DNA from: Flavobacterium difficile
GTDB lineage: Bacteria; Bacteroidota; Bacteroidia; Flavobacteriales; Flavobacteriaceae
Direction of reading: 5' to 3'
Length of the DNA stretch: 64,000 nucleotides
Assembly (NCBI RefSeq): GCF_011392115.1
Contig: NZ_JAAJBT010000001.1
Location: 1 to 64,000, forward strand
In this document: positions 1 through 9,418 of the stretch, in pieces
Position numbering within the stretch: the stretch's first letter is position 1
How the letters are laid out: each line of letters opens with the position of its first letter
Notes under the pieces: model-generated
What the model saw: only the letters and a program-made list of their open reading frames with translations
What the model was told of the DNA's origin: nothing
Databases searched by the model: none
Made by a program: the position numbers and the translations under genes

Positions 1-932
1 ATGGAGATGTTTACGGTACACCAGAAAACTTAGGGGCAAATGTAAACACAGAAGCTAACGAGAGTTTTCCATCGATTCAGGATGATAACATCTTATTCTT
101 TTCATCTAATGGAAGACAAGGATTTGGTGGGTATGATGTGTTCAAATACAACACTACAACAACTAATGAAAAAGCCACAAACTTAGGCGAGCCGGTAAAC
201 TCACAAAAAGACGATTTTGCATTTAGTTACAATTTACAAAAAAATGTAGGGTACTTTTCAAGTAATAGAGAAGGCAACGATGACATTTATCAGGCCAATG
301 CAGTTTGTGGAGTGGATGCTACTGTGGTTGTAAAAGATGCTGAAACAGGAAAATTACTTTCAGGCGCAAGCGTAGCACAAATGAATAGCAAAGGCGTAGA
401 GAAAGGCAATCAGGTTTCAAATGAAATGGGAGAAGTAAAGTTTGGTTTACCATGTGAAGAAGTAGCAAATTTTAATGCGACAAGATCGGGTTATGAAAAC
501 GCAACCACAACGATGGCTAAATCACAAAACGGAGCCCAAACTCTTGTGATCAACATGACGCCAATCAAACCAATCATTACAGAAAAAGAAGTGATTTTAC
601 AACCGATTTACTTCGAATACAACAAATCGAACATCACGGCTCAAGGTGCAGAGGAGTTAGACAAATTGGTTCAAGTAATGAACGAATATCCAAACATGGT
701 AATCGATGCGAAATCGCACACGGATAGTCGAGGCGCAGATAATTACAACTTAAAATTATCAGACAGAAGAGCAAAATCAACGGTGCAATACATCGTATCG
801 AAAGGTATTGCTAAAAACAGAATCACAGGAAGTGGAATGGGAGAAACCCAACCAAAAGTTCCATGTACAGCATGTACAGAAGAAGAACACGCTCAAAACA
901 GAAGAAGTGAGTTCTTGATTATTAAAAAGTAA
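1..932 (+). CDS. OmpA-family envelope protein with PD40 repeats (5' end outside window)
   Basis: The reading frame is open from base 3, so the gene starts upstream of the window; the GTG at 138 is internal. Visible parts in order are WD40-like PD40 repeats (short 'FSSNGR' and 'YFSSNREG' strand motifs), a carboxypeptidase-regulatory-like beta domain (after 'GVDATVVVKDAETG') and a C-terminal OmpA domain with the peptidoglycan-binding signature 'SHTDSRG' and 'LSDRRA'. Proteins of this layout anchor outer-membrane complexes to peptidoglycan; in Flavobacteria they usually follow a PorP/SprF-type gene and serve type IX secretion. That partner would lie upstream and is not visible. The domain call is firm; the T9SS link is inferred from family knowledge. 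Confidence 0.9.
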   Translation, partial: GDVYGTPENLGANVNTEANESFPSIQDDNILFFSSNGRQGFGGYDVFKYNTTTTNEKATNLGEPVNSQKDDFAFSYNLQKNVGYFSSNREGNDDIYQANAVCGVDATVVVKDAETGKLLSGASVAQMNSKGVEKGNQVSNEMGEVKFGLPCEEVANFNATRSGYENATTTMAKSQNGAQTLVINMTPIKPIITEKEVILQPIYFEYNKSNITAQGAEELDKLVQVMNEYPNMVIDAKSHTDSRGADNYNLKLSDRRAKSTVQYIVSKGIAKNRITGSGMGETQPKVPCTACTEEEHAQNRRSEFLIIKK

Positions 933-953
933 GTTAAGATTTCATGTGTATTT

Positions 954-989
954 AAAAAAGCAGTTTAAATTTTTAAACTGCTTTTTTTT
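954..989 (+). terminator. Rho-independent terminator after the OmpA-family gene
   Basis: A perfect 16-bp inverted repeat (954-969 with 972-987) ends in an uninterrupted T run to 989. It begins 21 bases after the stop codon of the OmpA-family gene. Confidence 0.9.
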
Positions 990-1029
990 CAATAATATCA
1001 AGTTCATATAAACTATTCTTTTTAGTGTA

Positions 1030-1059
1030 TTTTGTCGATAAATATTACGTTTTGTCGAT
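1030..1059 (+). promoter_or_regulatory. Direct repeat TTTTGTCGAT x2 upstream of the giant T9SS gene
   Basis: The 10-mer TTTTGTCGAT occurs at 1030-1039 and again at 1050-1059, a start-to-start distance of 20 bases or about two helical turns. Each copy is preceded by TA with spacing slightly off the TAnnTTTG -7 consensus. It lies 76 to 105 bases upstream of the start at 1135, so it may be a regulator site or overlapping promoter elements. Function is inferred. Confidence 0.4.
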
Positions 1060-1134
1060 TATATTAAAGAATAAAGAAAAAATATCATAGTTTAGTTAGC
1101 TTTTTAAATTATTTTAACACACAAATTTTTATCA

Positions 1135-4100
1135 ATGAAAAAATCTTACTCTTTTTTTGAGAAGACAATAAAAAGTTTTGTGCTTTTTATTGGACTTTTT
1201 TTGTTTGTAAATAGTGCGTTTTCTCAAACAACTTTAATTTCTCCAACAGGTGATGGTGGTTTTGAAAACGGTACTTCATTTACAGCTAATGGATGGACGT
1301 CTGTCAATCCAGCAACTGACACATGGCAGATAGGATCCGTACCAGTTGTTTCATCTGGTGCAAATTGTGCTTACGTATCTGCTAATTTAGGAACAGCTTG
1401 GACCTATTCGCAATTATCTGTTTTTAACCACATATACAAGGATGTAACAATTCCAGTAGGTGAAAGCAAAATAACTTTAAATTTTAGATGGAAAGTTGGT
1501 GGCGAAGGTACTACAACATCCGATTGGGATAATCTTAAATTATTTTGGGCTCCAACTACTGTAACTCCAGTCGCTACGTCAGCAGTAACAGGAGCAACCC
1601 AACTTATTGGCCCAGGAGCAGTAAGTGGTATGTACAAGCTTAGTAGTGCTGCTTGGAATAATGAAACAATTATATTTAGTGCTGCTCCAGGAACTTACAG
1701 ACTAATTTTCCAATGGAAATCTGATGTTTCTACTATTGCTAACCCGCCGGCTGCAGTTGACGATATTTCATTAGTTTCTAGTACACCTGGAAACTTTATA
1801 TCTATTGCTACAGGAAACTGGGGAGCTGCTTCGACTTGGGATGCAAATGCGGTACCAACTCTAGGAGATAATGTGACAATTGCAGCTGGACATACAGTAA
1901 CAATTGATGCTAGTGGACAAGGGGCTACTAATTTAACAATAAATAATACAGGTGTACTAGGATATGGTGTAACTCCAACTTCTTTTAGTGTTTTAGGTAA
2001 TCTAACTGTAGATAATGGTGGTCTATTTAATTTATTTAATGGAACAACAGGAAAAACATTAAATGTAGCAAGAGATATAGTTAATAATGGTCGTATAAAT
2101 ACTTTTGTTGGTACAGCTAATCAATTAGTTTTAAATGGTTCACAAGTACAAAATGTTTCTGGTACTGGAGTTTTTGGTGGTACAGTGTTAAATACCACAA
2201 ATACAAATGAAGTAGATGTTATTAGACAATTAATTTGTGCAAATACAAATACTTCGACACCAAATATAAATTGGAATTTTAACAATATTAGAATTATGGG
2301 TGTCTTAAACACTACTGGAGCTAGAATAGCTTTAGGATCTAATAAAATTTATTATGGAAATTATGCTGCTGGTACTACTCATACTGGTCCAGTTGGGACA
2401 GGGTTTATTGGTGGTTCTTTTTCAAGATGGTGGACAGCAACAGCAACAGGTACTACTATAACTGCTGGAACTGATCCAACTAATACAACTTCACGTTATC
2501 CATTTTTATCTCCAACAGGTGCTCAAAGAGCTTTATATATTACCAGAAGTACTGGTGGAACTAATACTGTAGGATATTTAACAGTTGCTTACAACAATGC
2601 TACAACGGTAACAACAGGACTGTCTCTTGTAGATGGAGCTTACACAGTAACGGATAGAGCAGATGCTAACTGGGCGATTACTGCAGAAAACGGATATTCA
2701 ACCACTACAGCAACACATACTGTAGCGATTGTTGCAAATGGTTTATTAAATGCTGCCAATGCAAGTACTAGAGTTTTAAAAGCTGGTACTTTTGTTGGAA
2801 CACATCAAAATGGTACTTCAACACCAGGAGGACAAAGAACAGCTATAACAACAGCCGATTTAACTTCTGGAGCTTTTTTCTTAGGTTTAAATACTGCTGA
2901 TGTTTCAAATGTATCAATAGCTTCTGGAGATTGGAATGCTCCAACTACATGGAGTAAAGGTGTTCCACCAACTTGTACTGATGGCGCTACAATTAGTGCA
3001 GGTCATACAGTAACAGTAAATAGTATTGGTAATACTGCTGCCAATACAGTTATTTCAGCTGGAGCAACTTTAGTTGTAGCATCTGGTGATTTAACAATCG
3101 GATGTACTAATAACAACACTAGTTTGACTAATAATGGTACATTAACAGTATCTGGTGGTACATTAACTGTTAATGGAAATATTAATAATGCGCTTACGAC
3201 ATCTATTTTTAATCAATCAGGTGGAGCAATTATAATCGACGGAAACTCAGGTACTGTAGCTACTTCTGTGGCTACTTCTGTTGCTATTTTTAATTCTGAA
3301 TCAACAAATATTAATTTAACAGGCGGTACTTTAACTTTTGTAGATCCTCATGCAAGTACTACATCTGGAAGTAATTTTGTTATAAGACTTAATAATTCAA
3401 CGGCATCTTCTATATCATTATCGGCATCATCAAATCACACTACAATTTTTGGCGATGGTATTTCTACTACTCAAGCGGGTGTTCCAGCAGATGGTTTTAG
3501 AATAAACAATTGGGTTGCTACTGCATTTTTATCTCTAGGAAGTATTGAAGTAAATGGGAATGCAACAACAGGAAGATCAGTAACTTCTGTTTTTCAATTG
3601 GGTGTAAACGGAAATGTTACGATCAAAAACAATAGTATTTTGAGTTTAACTTCTGCCTTAGTAATTGGTGGAAATTTAAATGTTGAAGTTGGCGGTACTT
3701 TTATAAATACTTTAGGAGTATCTGCATCATTAATTGGATCTAATACTGGTTCTACTCTGAATTTTGTTCCAACTCCATTAGCTCAAACCTTTACAAATAA
3801 TGGAACATGTTCTAACTCAGCAACATTACCTACAGCTAATTTAAATTCATTAACCATCAATAATTCGGATTCTGCTGGTTTAACTCTTGCCTCACCATTT
3901 AGAGTAGCAACGAATTTAACTTTTATTTCTGGTATTGTTAATACTTCAAATACGAATTTATTAAGTCATGGAACAATTACTGCGGCGGGTACTTTAACCA
4001 TGCCTGCAACAATTCCAGTTAATACCTTTGTAAATGGACCATTACAAAGAACAATTGCAAATGCAAATACAAATACAACATTTGCTTTATTCCCAGTAGG

Positions 4101-7095
4101 AAAGGGTAGTACTTATGCACCAGCTTCATTTGCGCCAGCAACTACATCAGTTGTTGAAATGAAGGTTGAAACTTTTGGTGCAAATGCAGGTACTGCAGAT
4201 GCCACATTATTAAACTTATCTACTACAAGAAGATGGGAAGCGCCAATTATTTCTGGAACTGTAACTAATTTAAATGTAAGATTAGCAGATTCAGGTATAG
4301 TAAGCGCATCAGTTCCTGCTGTAGGAGCTAGTGCTGCAGGAATTTACACAGGGTCTTTTGGACCAGCAACATTCACTGCTGCTGCTAATGGAACACCAAA
4401 TTTAATTCAATCTAATTCCGCATTAGCATTAGCTGATTATACTGGGTTTTTATCGTATGCAGATTCTAATTCATGTAATGGTGCGCCAACTCCAGGAAAT
4501 ACAACAACAACAAGTTCATTAGTTTGTCCATCTGTTAACTTTACTTTAGGTTTGCAAACTACAACCACAGGAACAGGAGTTACTTACCAATGGCAGTCCT
4601 CTCCCGATGGAATTGCTCCTTATACAAATATTACTAGTGCAACTAGTGCAACATTAACAACTTCTCAAACTGCAAGTACTTTTTACCAATGTATAGTAAC
4701 TTGTACTTCTTCAGGTGTATCTACAATTAGTACACCAATTCAGGTTAACATGAATTCAATATATGCTTGTTACTGTGCCTCTACTTATTCAAATGGAACT
4801 GGAGCAACAGCTGGTGATGCAATTACTAATGTAACTTTAGGTACATTAAATAATTCTTCAAATGCTGCAGCTACTCCAACGCCATCACCTTATTATACTT
4901 TCTATAATGCTGTCACTATTCCTGATTTAACCCAAGGTTCTGGTCAAACTATTTCAATTTCATTTGGTTCGGATGGTTCACAATTTTCAGGAGTTTGGAT
5001 AGATTACAATCAAGATGGTGATTTATCAGACGCAGGAGAGTTTGTTGCAAATAATACTACCTCTGCAGGTGCTAATGGAACTTCAAATTTAAACTTTACA
5101 GTACCTGTTGGAGCCGCATTAGGAAATACTTTAATGCGTATACGTGGTGGTAATGACACAGTTTTAACTAATACTCCTTGTGGAGCATCTTCAAGTGTAT
5201 GGGGAGAAACTGAAGATTATATTGTAAATATTACGGCATGTGTAGCTCCGGCTATAACAACACAACCAGTTGCTACAGTTTCTGTTTGTGAAAACACTGC
5301 TGTAAACTTATCTGTAGTTGCTACAGGTACAGGTTTAACTTACCAATGGAAAAAAGACACTGTTGATATTCCATCAGCAACATCTGCAACCTATTCGATT
5401 CCTTCAGCTCTTGTAGCCGATTCAGGAAGTTATACTGTTTTAGTAACTGGCGCTTGTGGATCAATTTTGTCAAGTGCATCAGTAGTAACTGTTACTGCTA
5501 ATACTTCATTACCAGCAGAAGTAGTTTCTGCATGTGATTCTTACACTTGGGCTGCAAACGGAACAACGTATACAACAAGTGGAACTTATACTAATGTTGT
5601 AAACTGTGAAACAAGAACATTAAATTTAACTATCACACCAAGTTCAACTTTACCAACAGAAGTTATTTCTGCATGTGATTCTTATACATGGGCTGCAAAT
5701 GGCACTACTTACACAACTAGTGGAATGTATACTTCTACTGTAAATTGTGTGACTAGAAATTTAGATTTAACCATCACACCAAGTTCATCATTACCTACAG
5801 AAGTAGTTTCAGTATGTGATTCTTATACTTGGGCAGCAAATGGAACAACGTATACGACAAGTGGAATTTACACTAATGTGGTAAACTGTGTAACAAGAAC
5901 TTTAGATTTAACTATCACTCCAAGTTCATCATTACCAGCAGAAGTTGTTTCTGCATGTGATTCTTACACTTGGGCAGCAAATGGAACTACTTACACAACA
6001 AGTGGAACTTACACAAATGTTGTAAACTGTGTGACAAGAACTTTAAATTTAACAATTAATGCAAGTACTACAACTACAACAAATGTTACTGTTTGTGATA
6101 CTTATACTTGGGCTGAAAATGGTGTAACTTATACAACAAGTGGAACTTACACTAATGTAACCACAAATGGTGCAGGATGTCCAAATACTGCTACATTAAA
6201 TTTAGTAGTTACAAATGCTTCAATTGATTTTGCAAATCTTCAATTCCCAGCATCTGCTACAATTTGTGAAGGTGGAACAATGACTGCTTATGGTCAGGTT
6301 TATGAAGCTGGATTAACTGAAGCTGCTGGTCAAGCTGCAGGAATTGAAGTTCAGTTTGGTTATAATACCACAAATACAAATCCAAATACTTGGTCTACAT
6401 GGACACCAGCTACTTTCAACGTTCAAGTTGGAAATAACGATGAATACATGTTTACTACTAGTAATGCATTAACAGGTGGAACTTATTATTATACTTTCAG
6501 ATACAGATTAACAGGTTGTTCAACTTGGCAATATGGTGGAAATAATAATGGATTCTGGAATGGTACAACACAAAATAGTGGTGTATTAACAATTAATTCA
6601 GCTGCAACTCCAACTGGTGCGTCTACACAAACACTTAATGGTGGTGTAGCTTCAGATGTAACTATCGAAGATATAGTAGTTTCAGGAACTGGAATTATTT
6701 GGTATCCTACATTAGCAGATGCAAATGCTGGAACTAATGCTATTTTAGCTGGAACAGTATTAACTGACAATACAACTTATTATGCGGTTTCAGTTAATGG
6801 AACTTGTAGAAGTACTGCTTTAGCAGTTACTGTAACAGTAGTATTAGGAAATGCAAGTTTCGATTTATCTCAATTGAATTATTATCCAAACCCGGTAAAA
6901 GATATCTTTAATGTGAAATACAATAAAGAAATTACTTCGGTAGACGTATATGATTTAACAGGTAGAAAAGTAATCGAAATGAAACCAAATACATTAGAAG
7001 TACAATTGAATATGACAAACTTGTCTAGCGCAATGTACATTGTAAAATTAAAATCAGTTGATGGAATAACTGAATTGAAAGTTTACAAAAACTAA
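1135..7095 (+). CDS. Giant secreted T9SS protein with GEVED domain, CDSYTW repeats and type A sorting domain
   Basis: A 1986-residue surface or extracellular protein. A signal peptide ends near 'SAFSQ' (residue 31). Next comes a jelly-roll-like domain (about 35-215) and long Thr/Asn/Ser-rich beta-strand stretches typical of right-handed beta-helix adhesins. A GEVED domain (about 1246-1367; 'GVWIDYNQDGD' and 'WGETEDY') is followed by an Ig-like domain (about 1372-1455). Four near-identical 47-residue repeats plus one divergent copy follow (1457-1692). The last 75 residues are a T9SS type A sorting domain ('YYPNPVKDIFNV', 'YDLTGRKV', 'MYIVKLKS'). It stands alone between two terminators. An adhesin role is inferred; no catalytic motif is evident. 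Confidence 0.93.
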   Translation: MKKSYSFFEKTIKSFVLFIGLFLFVNSAFSQTTLISPTGDGGFENGTSFTANGWTSVNPATDTWQIGSVPVVSSGANCAYVSANLGTAWTYSQLSVFNHIYKDVTIPVGESKITLNFRWKVGGEGTTTSDWDNLKLFWAPTTVTPVATSAVTGATQLIGPGAVSGMYKLSSAAWNNETIIFSAAPGTYRLIFQWKSDVSTIANPPAAVDDISLVSSTPGNFISIATGNWGAASTWDANAVPTLGDNVTIAAGHTVTIDASGQGATNLTINNTGVLGYGVTPTSFSVLGNLTVDNGGLFNLFNGTTGKTLNVARDIVNNGRINTFVGTANQLVLNGSQVQNVSGTGVFGGTVLNTTNTNEVDVIRQLICANTNTSTPNINWNFNNIRIMGVLNTTGARIALGSNKIYYGNYAAGTTHTGPVGTGFIGGSFSRWWTATATGTTITAGTDPTNTTSRYPFLSPTGAQRALYITRSTGGTNTVGYLTVAYNNATTVTTGLSLVDGAYTVTDRADANWAITAENGYSTTTATHTVAIVANGLLNAANASTRVLKAGTFVGTHQNGTSTPGGQRTAITTADLTSGAFFLGLNTADVSNVSIASGDWNAPTTWSKGVPPTCTDGATISAGHTVTVNSIGNTAANTVISAGATLVVASGDLTIGCTNNNTSLTNNGTLTVSGGTLTVNGNINNALTTSIFNQSGGAIIIDGNSGTVATSVATSVAIFNSESTNINLTGGTLTFVDPHASTTSGSNFVIRLNNSTASSISLSASSNHTTIFGDGISTTQAGVPADGFRINNWVATAFLSLGSIEVNGNATTGRSVTSVFQLGVNGNVTIKNNSILSLTSALVIGGNLNVEVGGTFINTLGVSASLIGSNTGSTLNFVPTPLAQTFTNNGTCSNSATLPTANLNSLTINNSDSAGLTLASPFRVATNLTFISGIVNTSNTNLLSHGTITAAGTLTMPATIPVNTFVNGPLQRTIANANTNTTFALFPVGKGSTYAPASFAPATTSVVEMKVETFGANAGTADATLLNLSTTRRWEAPIISGTVTNLNVRLADSGIVSASVPAVGASAAGIYTGSFGPATFTAAANGTPNLIQSNSALALADYTGFLSYADSNSCNGAPTPGNTTTTSSLVCPSVNFTLGLQTTTTGTGVTYQWQSSPDGIAPYTNITSATSATLTTSQTASTFYQCIVTCTSSGVSTISTPIQVNMNSIYACYCASTYSNGTGATAGDAITNVTLGTLNNSSNAAATPTPSPYYTFYNAVTIPDLTQGSGQTISISFGSDGSQFSGVWIDYNQDGDLSDAGEFVANNTTSAGANGTSNLNFTVPVGAALGNTLMRIRGGNDTVLTNTPCGASSSVWGETEDYIVNITACVAPAITTQPVATVSVCENTAVNLSVVATGTGLTYQWKKDTVDIPSATSATYSIPSALVADSGSYTVLVTGACGSILSSASVVTVTANTSLPAEVVSACDSYTWAANGTTYTTSGTYTNVVNCETRTLNLTITPSSTLPTEVISACDSYTWAANGTTYTTSGMYTSTVNCVTRNLDLTITPSSSLPTEVVSVCDSYTWAANGTTYTTSGIYTNVVNCVTRTLDLTITPSSSLPAEVVSACDSYTWAANGTTYTTSGTYTNVVNCVTRTLNLTINASTTTTTNVTVCDTYTWAENGVTYTTSGTYTNVTTNGAGCPNTATLNLVVTNASIDFANLQFPASATICEGGTMTAYGQVYEAGLTEAAGQAAGIEVQFGYNTTNTNPNTWSTWTPATFNVQVGNNDEYMFTTSNALTGGTYYYTFRYRLTGCSTWQYGGNNNGFWNGTTQNSGVLTINSAATPTGASTQTLNGGVASDVTIEDIVVSGTGIIWYPTLADANAGTNAILAGTVLTDNTTYYAVSVNGTCRSTALAVTVTVVLGNASFDLSQLNYYPNPVKDIFNVKYNKEITSVDVYDLTGRKVIEMKPNTLEVQLNMTNLSSAMYIVKLKSVDGITELKVYKN
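5503..6210 (+). repeat. Coding tandem repeat, 141-bp unit (CDSYTW repeat)
   Basis: Four consecutive 141-bp units start at 5503, 5644, 5785 and 5926, with a divergent fifth from 6067. Each encodes 47 residues around 'CDSYTWAANGTTYTTSG' and one 'VNC', so each unit carries two cysteines. The protein is more conserved than the DNA: synonymous changes separate the copies, which points to maintained repeats rather than very recent duplication. Confidence 0.9.
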
Positions 7096-7114
7096 TACAG
7101 GTTTAAATAAATTT

Positions 7115-7153
7115 AAAAACCTCTCCTCTAGAATTAGAGTGAGAGGTTTTTTT
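7115..7153. terminator. Bidirectional terminator between convergent genes
   Basis: AAAACCTCTC (7116-7125) pairs with GAGAGGTTTT (7141-7150), and an inner CTCT/AGAG stem extends the hairpin. T runs flank it in both directions. It separates the giant T9SS gene (plus) from dus (minus). Confidence 0.88.
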
Positions 7154-7183
7154 ATGACTATTTTTTCGAATAATGCAAGCTTT

Positions 7184-8128
7184 TTAACGAGCGGCGAATA
7201 TTTCTTTTACTGCTTGTTCATAAACTCTGCTGTTTTGTGCTTTTTTAATCTTCTTAAACGTTTTTTGTGTATCTGGAAAAGCCTGAGAAAAATATTCCCA
7301 AAACCCTAACATTTTCATTCGAATGGGAGTAGGACCTTGTAAAAACGCATCATATGCCTGGTAAATTTCATCATGAAAAGCTTGGAAAATCTTGAATCTA
7401 TCTTCAGGATATTCAGTTGTATTGTTTTTAATCATACTTGGTAAAAACGGATCGGCTATCAAACCTCTTCCAATCATAAAATGATCAATGCTTGGGAAAC
7501 GCTCTCGCATTTCTCTAAATTTTTCAACTGAAGTAATATCACCATTATAATATAACTTATGTTTAGAAACCTCTAAACAACGTTGAAACGAATCTAAATC
7601 TACATCACCTTTATAAAGCTGTTTTCCAATTCTGGCATGTATGGCAATATTTTTTATCGGATATTTTTCTAAAATCGGAAACACATCTAAAATTTCTGTT
7701 GGATTTTCATAACCCATTCGCATTTTCATCGATACGATAATATCAGTTTCACTATGTGCGCGGTCTAAAATATTGTTGATTCTTTCTGTATTGCTAATTA
7801 ATCCAGAACCCATGCCACATTTTGCAACCATCGGATACGGACAACCTAAATTCCAATTTAATTCTTTGTAACCTAACGATTGTACGTATTTCGCCACGAA
7901 TAAAAATTCATCGGGATCATTGGTAATAACCTGAGGAATGACTTCTAAAGTAGTATTATTTTCTGGAAGAATATCACGTTCGTAGGAAGCTTTAATTTCT
8001 AATTTCCCATTCAATCTAATGTAGGGAGAATAAAAGGTATCGATACCACCAAAATGTTTGTGAAAGGCATTTCGAAATCTGAAATCGGTAAAACCTTGTA
8101 AAGGCGAAGATAATAATGTAATGCTCAT
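7184..8128 (-). CDS. dus: tRNA-dihydrouridine synthase (Dus family)
   Basis: A 314-residue FMN-dependent TIM-barrel enzyme that reduces uridines in tRNA D-loops. The N-terminus 'LLSSPLQGFTDFRFR' is the usual Dus FMN-binding start. The motif 'NLGCPYP' (93-99) carries the family's catalytic cysteine, C96. 'KMRMGY' and 'HARIGKQLY' give the phosphate and substrate-side residues, and 'MIGRGLIADP' closes the FMN site. Its start codon directly follows the stop of queD (8129), so the two are co-transcribed. Which uridine it modifies cannot be read from the sequence. Confidence 0.93.
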   Translation of the reverse strand: MSITLLSSPLQGFTDFRFRNAFHKHFGGIDTFYSPYIRLNGKLEIKASYERDILPENNTTLEVIPQVITNDPDEFLFVAKYVQSLGYKELNWNLGCPYPMVAKCGMGSGLISNTERINNILDRAHSETDIIVSMKMRMGYENPTEILDVFPILEKYPIKNIAIHARIGKQLYKGDVDLDSFQRCLEVSKHKLYYNGDITSVEKFREMRERFPSIDHFMIGRGLIADPFLPSMIKNNTTEYPEDRFKIFQAFHDEIYQAYDAFLQGPTPIRMKMLGFWEYFSQAFPDTQKTFKKIKKAQNSRVYEQAVKEIFAAR

Positions 8129-8581
8129 TTATAGATTATCCGAAGCAAACCATTCTGCAAAAGACGATTCTGTTTCTTGTAAACGTAACGAATGCAATTG
8201 AATGTCTTTTGGTAAACGAGCTTTAATTTTTTCGGCAAAATCAACTACCATATTTTCACTGGTGGGCTGATAATCTACCAAAATTACATGATGACCTCTG
8301 TCTTTTAATTCTTTGGCTAATTCAACATGAGGTGTATTTTGATTAAAAACAGTAGCGTGATCAAACACATCTACAATGTCTTCTTTCACAATTTTTTTCA
8401 AATCAGAAAAATCAATTACCATTCCGAATTTCACATTATTCGAATCGGTAATTGGTTCACCAATAACGGTTACAGAAAGTTTATAACTGTGTCCGTGAAC
8501 ATTTTTACATTTGCCATCATAACCATAAAGGGCATGACCGGTTTCGAAATTGAACTGCTTGGTAATTCTAATTTTACTCAT
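8129..8581 (-). CDS. queD: 6-carboxytetrahydropterin synthase family protein (QueD-like)
   Basis: A 150-residue member of the 6-pyruvoyl-tetrahydropterin synthase family. Most bacterial members make 6-carboxy-5,6,7,8-tetrahydropterin from dihydroneopterin triphosphate for queuosine. Zinc ligands are H16, H29 and H31; the CxxxHGH motif (C25 to H31) holds the catalytic cysteine; D74-H75 and E136 complete the usual set. I chose the ATG at 8581: the family fold starts at 'MSKIRITKQF', and the 13 extra residues of a longer frame from 8620 look unlike the family and run toward the divergent gene at 8647. It forms a two-gene unit with dus, both acting on tRNA. Confidence 0.9.
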   Translation of the reverse strand: MSKIRITKQFNFETGHALYGYDGKCKNVHGHSYKLSVTVIGEPITDSNNVKFGMVIDFSDLKKIVKEDIVDVFDHATVFNQNTPHVELAKELKDRGHHVILVDYQPTSENMVVDFAEKIKARLPKDIQLHSLRLQETESSFAEWFASDNL

Positions 8582-8621
8582 GATGTGATTATTGAACTGC
8601 AAAATTACGAAAATATTCACA

Positions 8622-8629
8622 TATCTTTG
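8622..8629 (+). promoter_or_regulatory. -7 element (TATCTTTG) for the 2OG-oxygenase gene
   Basis: An exact match to the Bacteroidetes TAnnTTTG -7 element, 17 bases before the start at 8647. No good -33 TTTG is visible at the usual spacing. Confidence 0.5.
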
Positions 8630-8646
8630 CTTTAAATATTATCACA

Positions 8647-9249
8647 ATGGAATTGAATCCACTTTACGAAACTATAATTACCGATTTATTAGAAAACCAA
8701 TACGCGGTTTGCGATGCTTTTTTTTCAGAAGAAGCCGTGCAAATTATGCGTGCCGAATTGGATCAAAAATACGAAACGTCGGAATTTAAGAAATCGGCAA
8801 TTGGGCAAAATTCGGATGAAATTATAAAAGAAGAAATTCGTGGCGATTATATTTTTTGGCTGAATGAAGAAGACAAAAACGAAGCTTCAGAAACCTTTTT
8901 CCATCAAATCAACGATTTTGTAGCCTACATTAATGCAACTTGTTATTTAGGGATTTCAAACAAAGAATTCCATTATGCCATTTATCCAGAAGGCACATTT
9001 TACAAACGTCATTTAGATGTTTTTAAGAATGACACCCGAAGAAAATTATCTATAGTTTGTTATCTAAACGATGAAAATTGGCAACCCGAATTTGGTGGCG
9101 AATTAGTCATTTACAAACCCGAAGAGGAAATCAAAATTTACCCCTTAAAAGGTAGAGTAGTCATTTTTGAAAGTCAACTTTTAGAACACGAAGTCAAACC
9201 CGTTCAAAGAAAAAGATTTAGTATTACGGGTTGGTTGAAAACGAGTTAG
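8647..9249 (+). CDS. 2-oxoglutarate/Fe(II)-dependent oxygenase (prolyl 4-hydroxylase-like fold)
   Basis: A 200-residue single-domain oxygenase. The iron-binding triad is H122-x-D124 ('YKRHLDVF') and H181 ('LLEHEV'), and R190 in 'KRFSITGWL' is the expected 2-oxoglutarate carboxylate ligand. 'LSIVCYLND' and 'FGGELVIY' are typical core strands of the SM-20/Tpa1-type family. The substrate could be a protein side chain or a small molecule. It stands alone, divergent from queD-dus, with its own -7 element. Confidence 0.9.
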   Translation: MELNPLYETIITDLLENQYAVCDAFFSEEAVQIMRAELDQKYETSEFKKSAIGQNSDEIIKEEIRGDYIFWLNEEDKNEASETFFHQINDFVAYINATCYLGISNKEFHYAIYPEGTFYKRHLDVFKNDTRRKLSIVCYLNDENWQPEFGGELVIYKPEEEIKIYPLKGRVVIFESQLLEHEVKPVQRKRFSITGWLKTS

Positions 9250-9310
9250 GTTTTATTATTGCTTTGTCATGCTGAACTTGTTTCAACTTCTTATTTTTTT
9301 GAAGCAGCCG

Positions 9311-9403
9311 TTTTGTATTTCAGTTCACTTGTTGTCCCGCTATCCGTTATATTCCCGAAGAAAAATCGGGAGATGCCGCTCCTATCAGGGCTAGAATACA
9401 AAA
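9311..9403. repeat. Flavobacterial-type intergenic repeat element with nested hairpins
   Basis: Outer arms TTTTGTATT (9311-9319) and AATACAAAA (9395-9403) enclose CCCGCTATCCG (9335-9345), a CCCGA/TCGGG hairpin (9354-9370) and GCCGCTCCTATCAGGGCTA (9375-9393). From memory, the block 'AGCCCTGATAGnAGCGG ... CGGATAGCGGGA' (minus-strand reading) recurs between genes in Flavobacterium chromosomes. It is GC-richer than its surroundings and lies between convergent genes, where it may also stop transcription. Confidence 0.6.
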
Positions 9404-9418
9404 ATGGTATTTTTTCGA

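Noticed and set aside
5503..6066. Regular direct repeats that could suggest a CRISPR or satellite array
   Set aside because: Units are 141 bp, in frame and differ mainly at synonymous sites; they are protein repeats.
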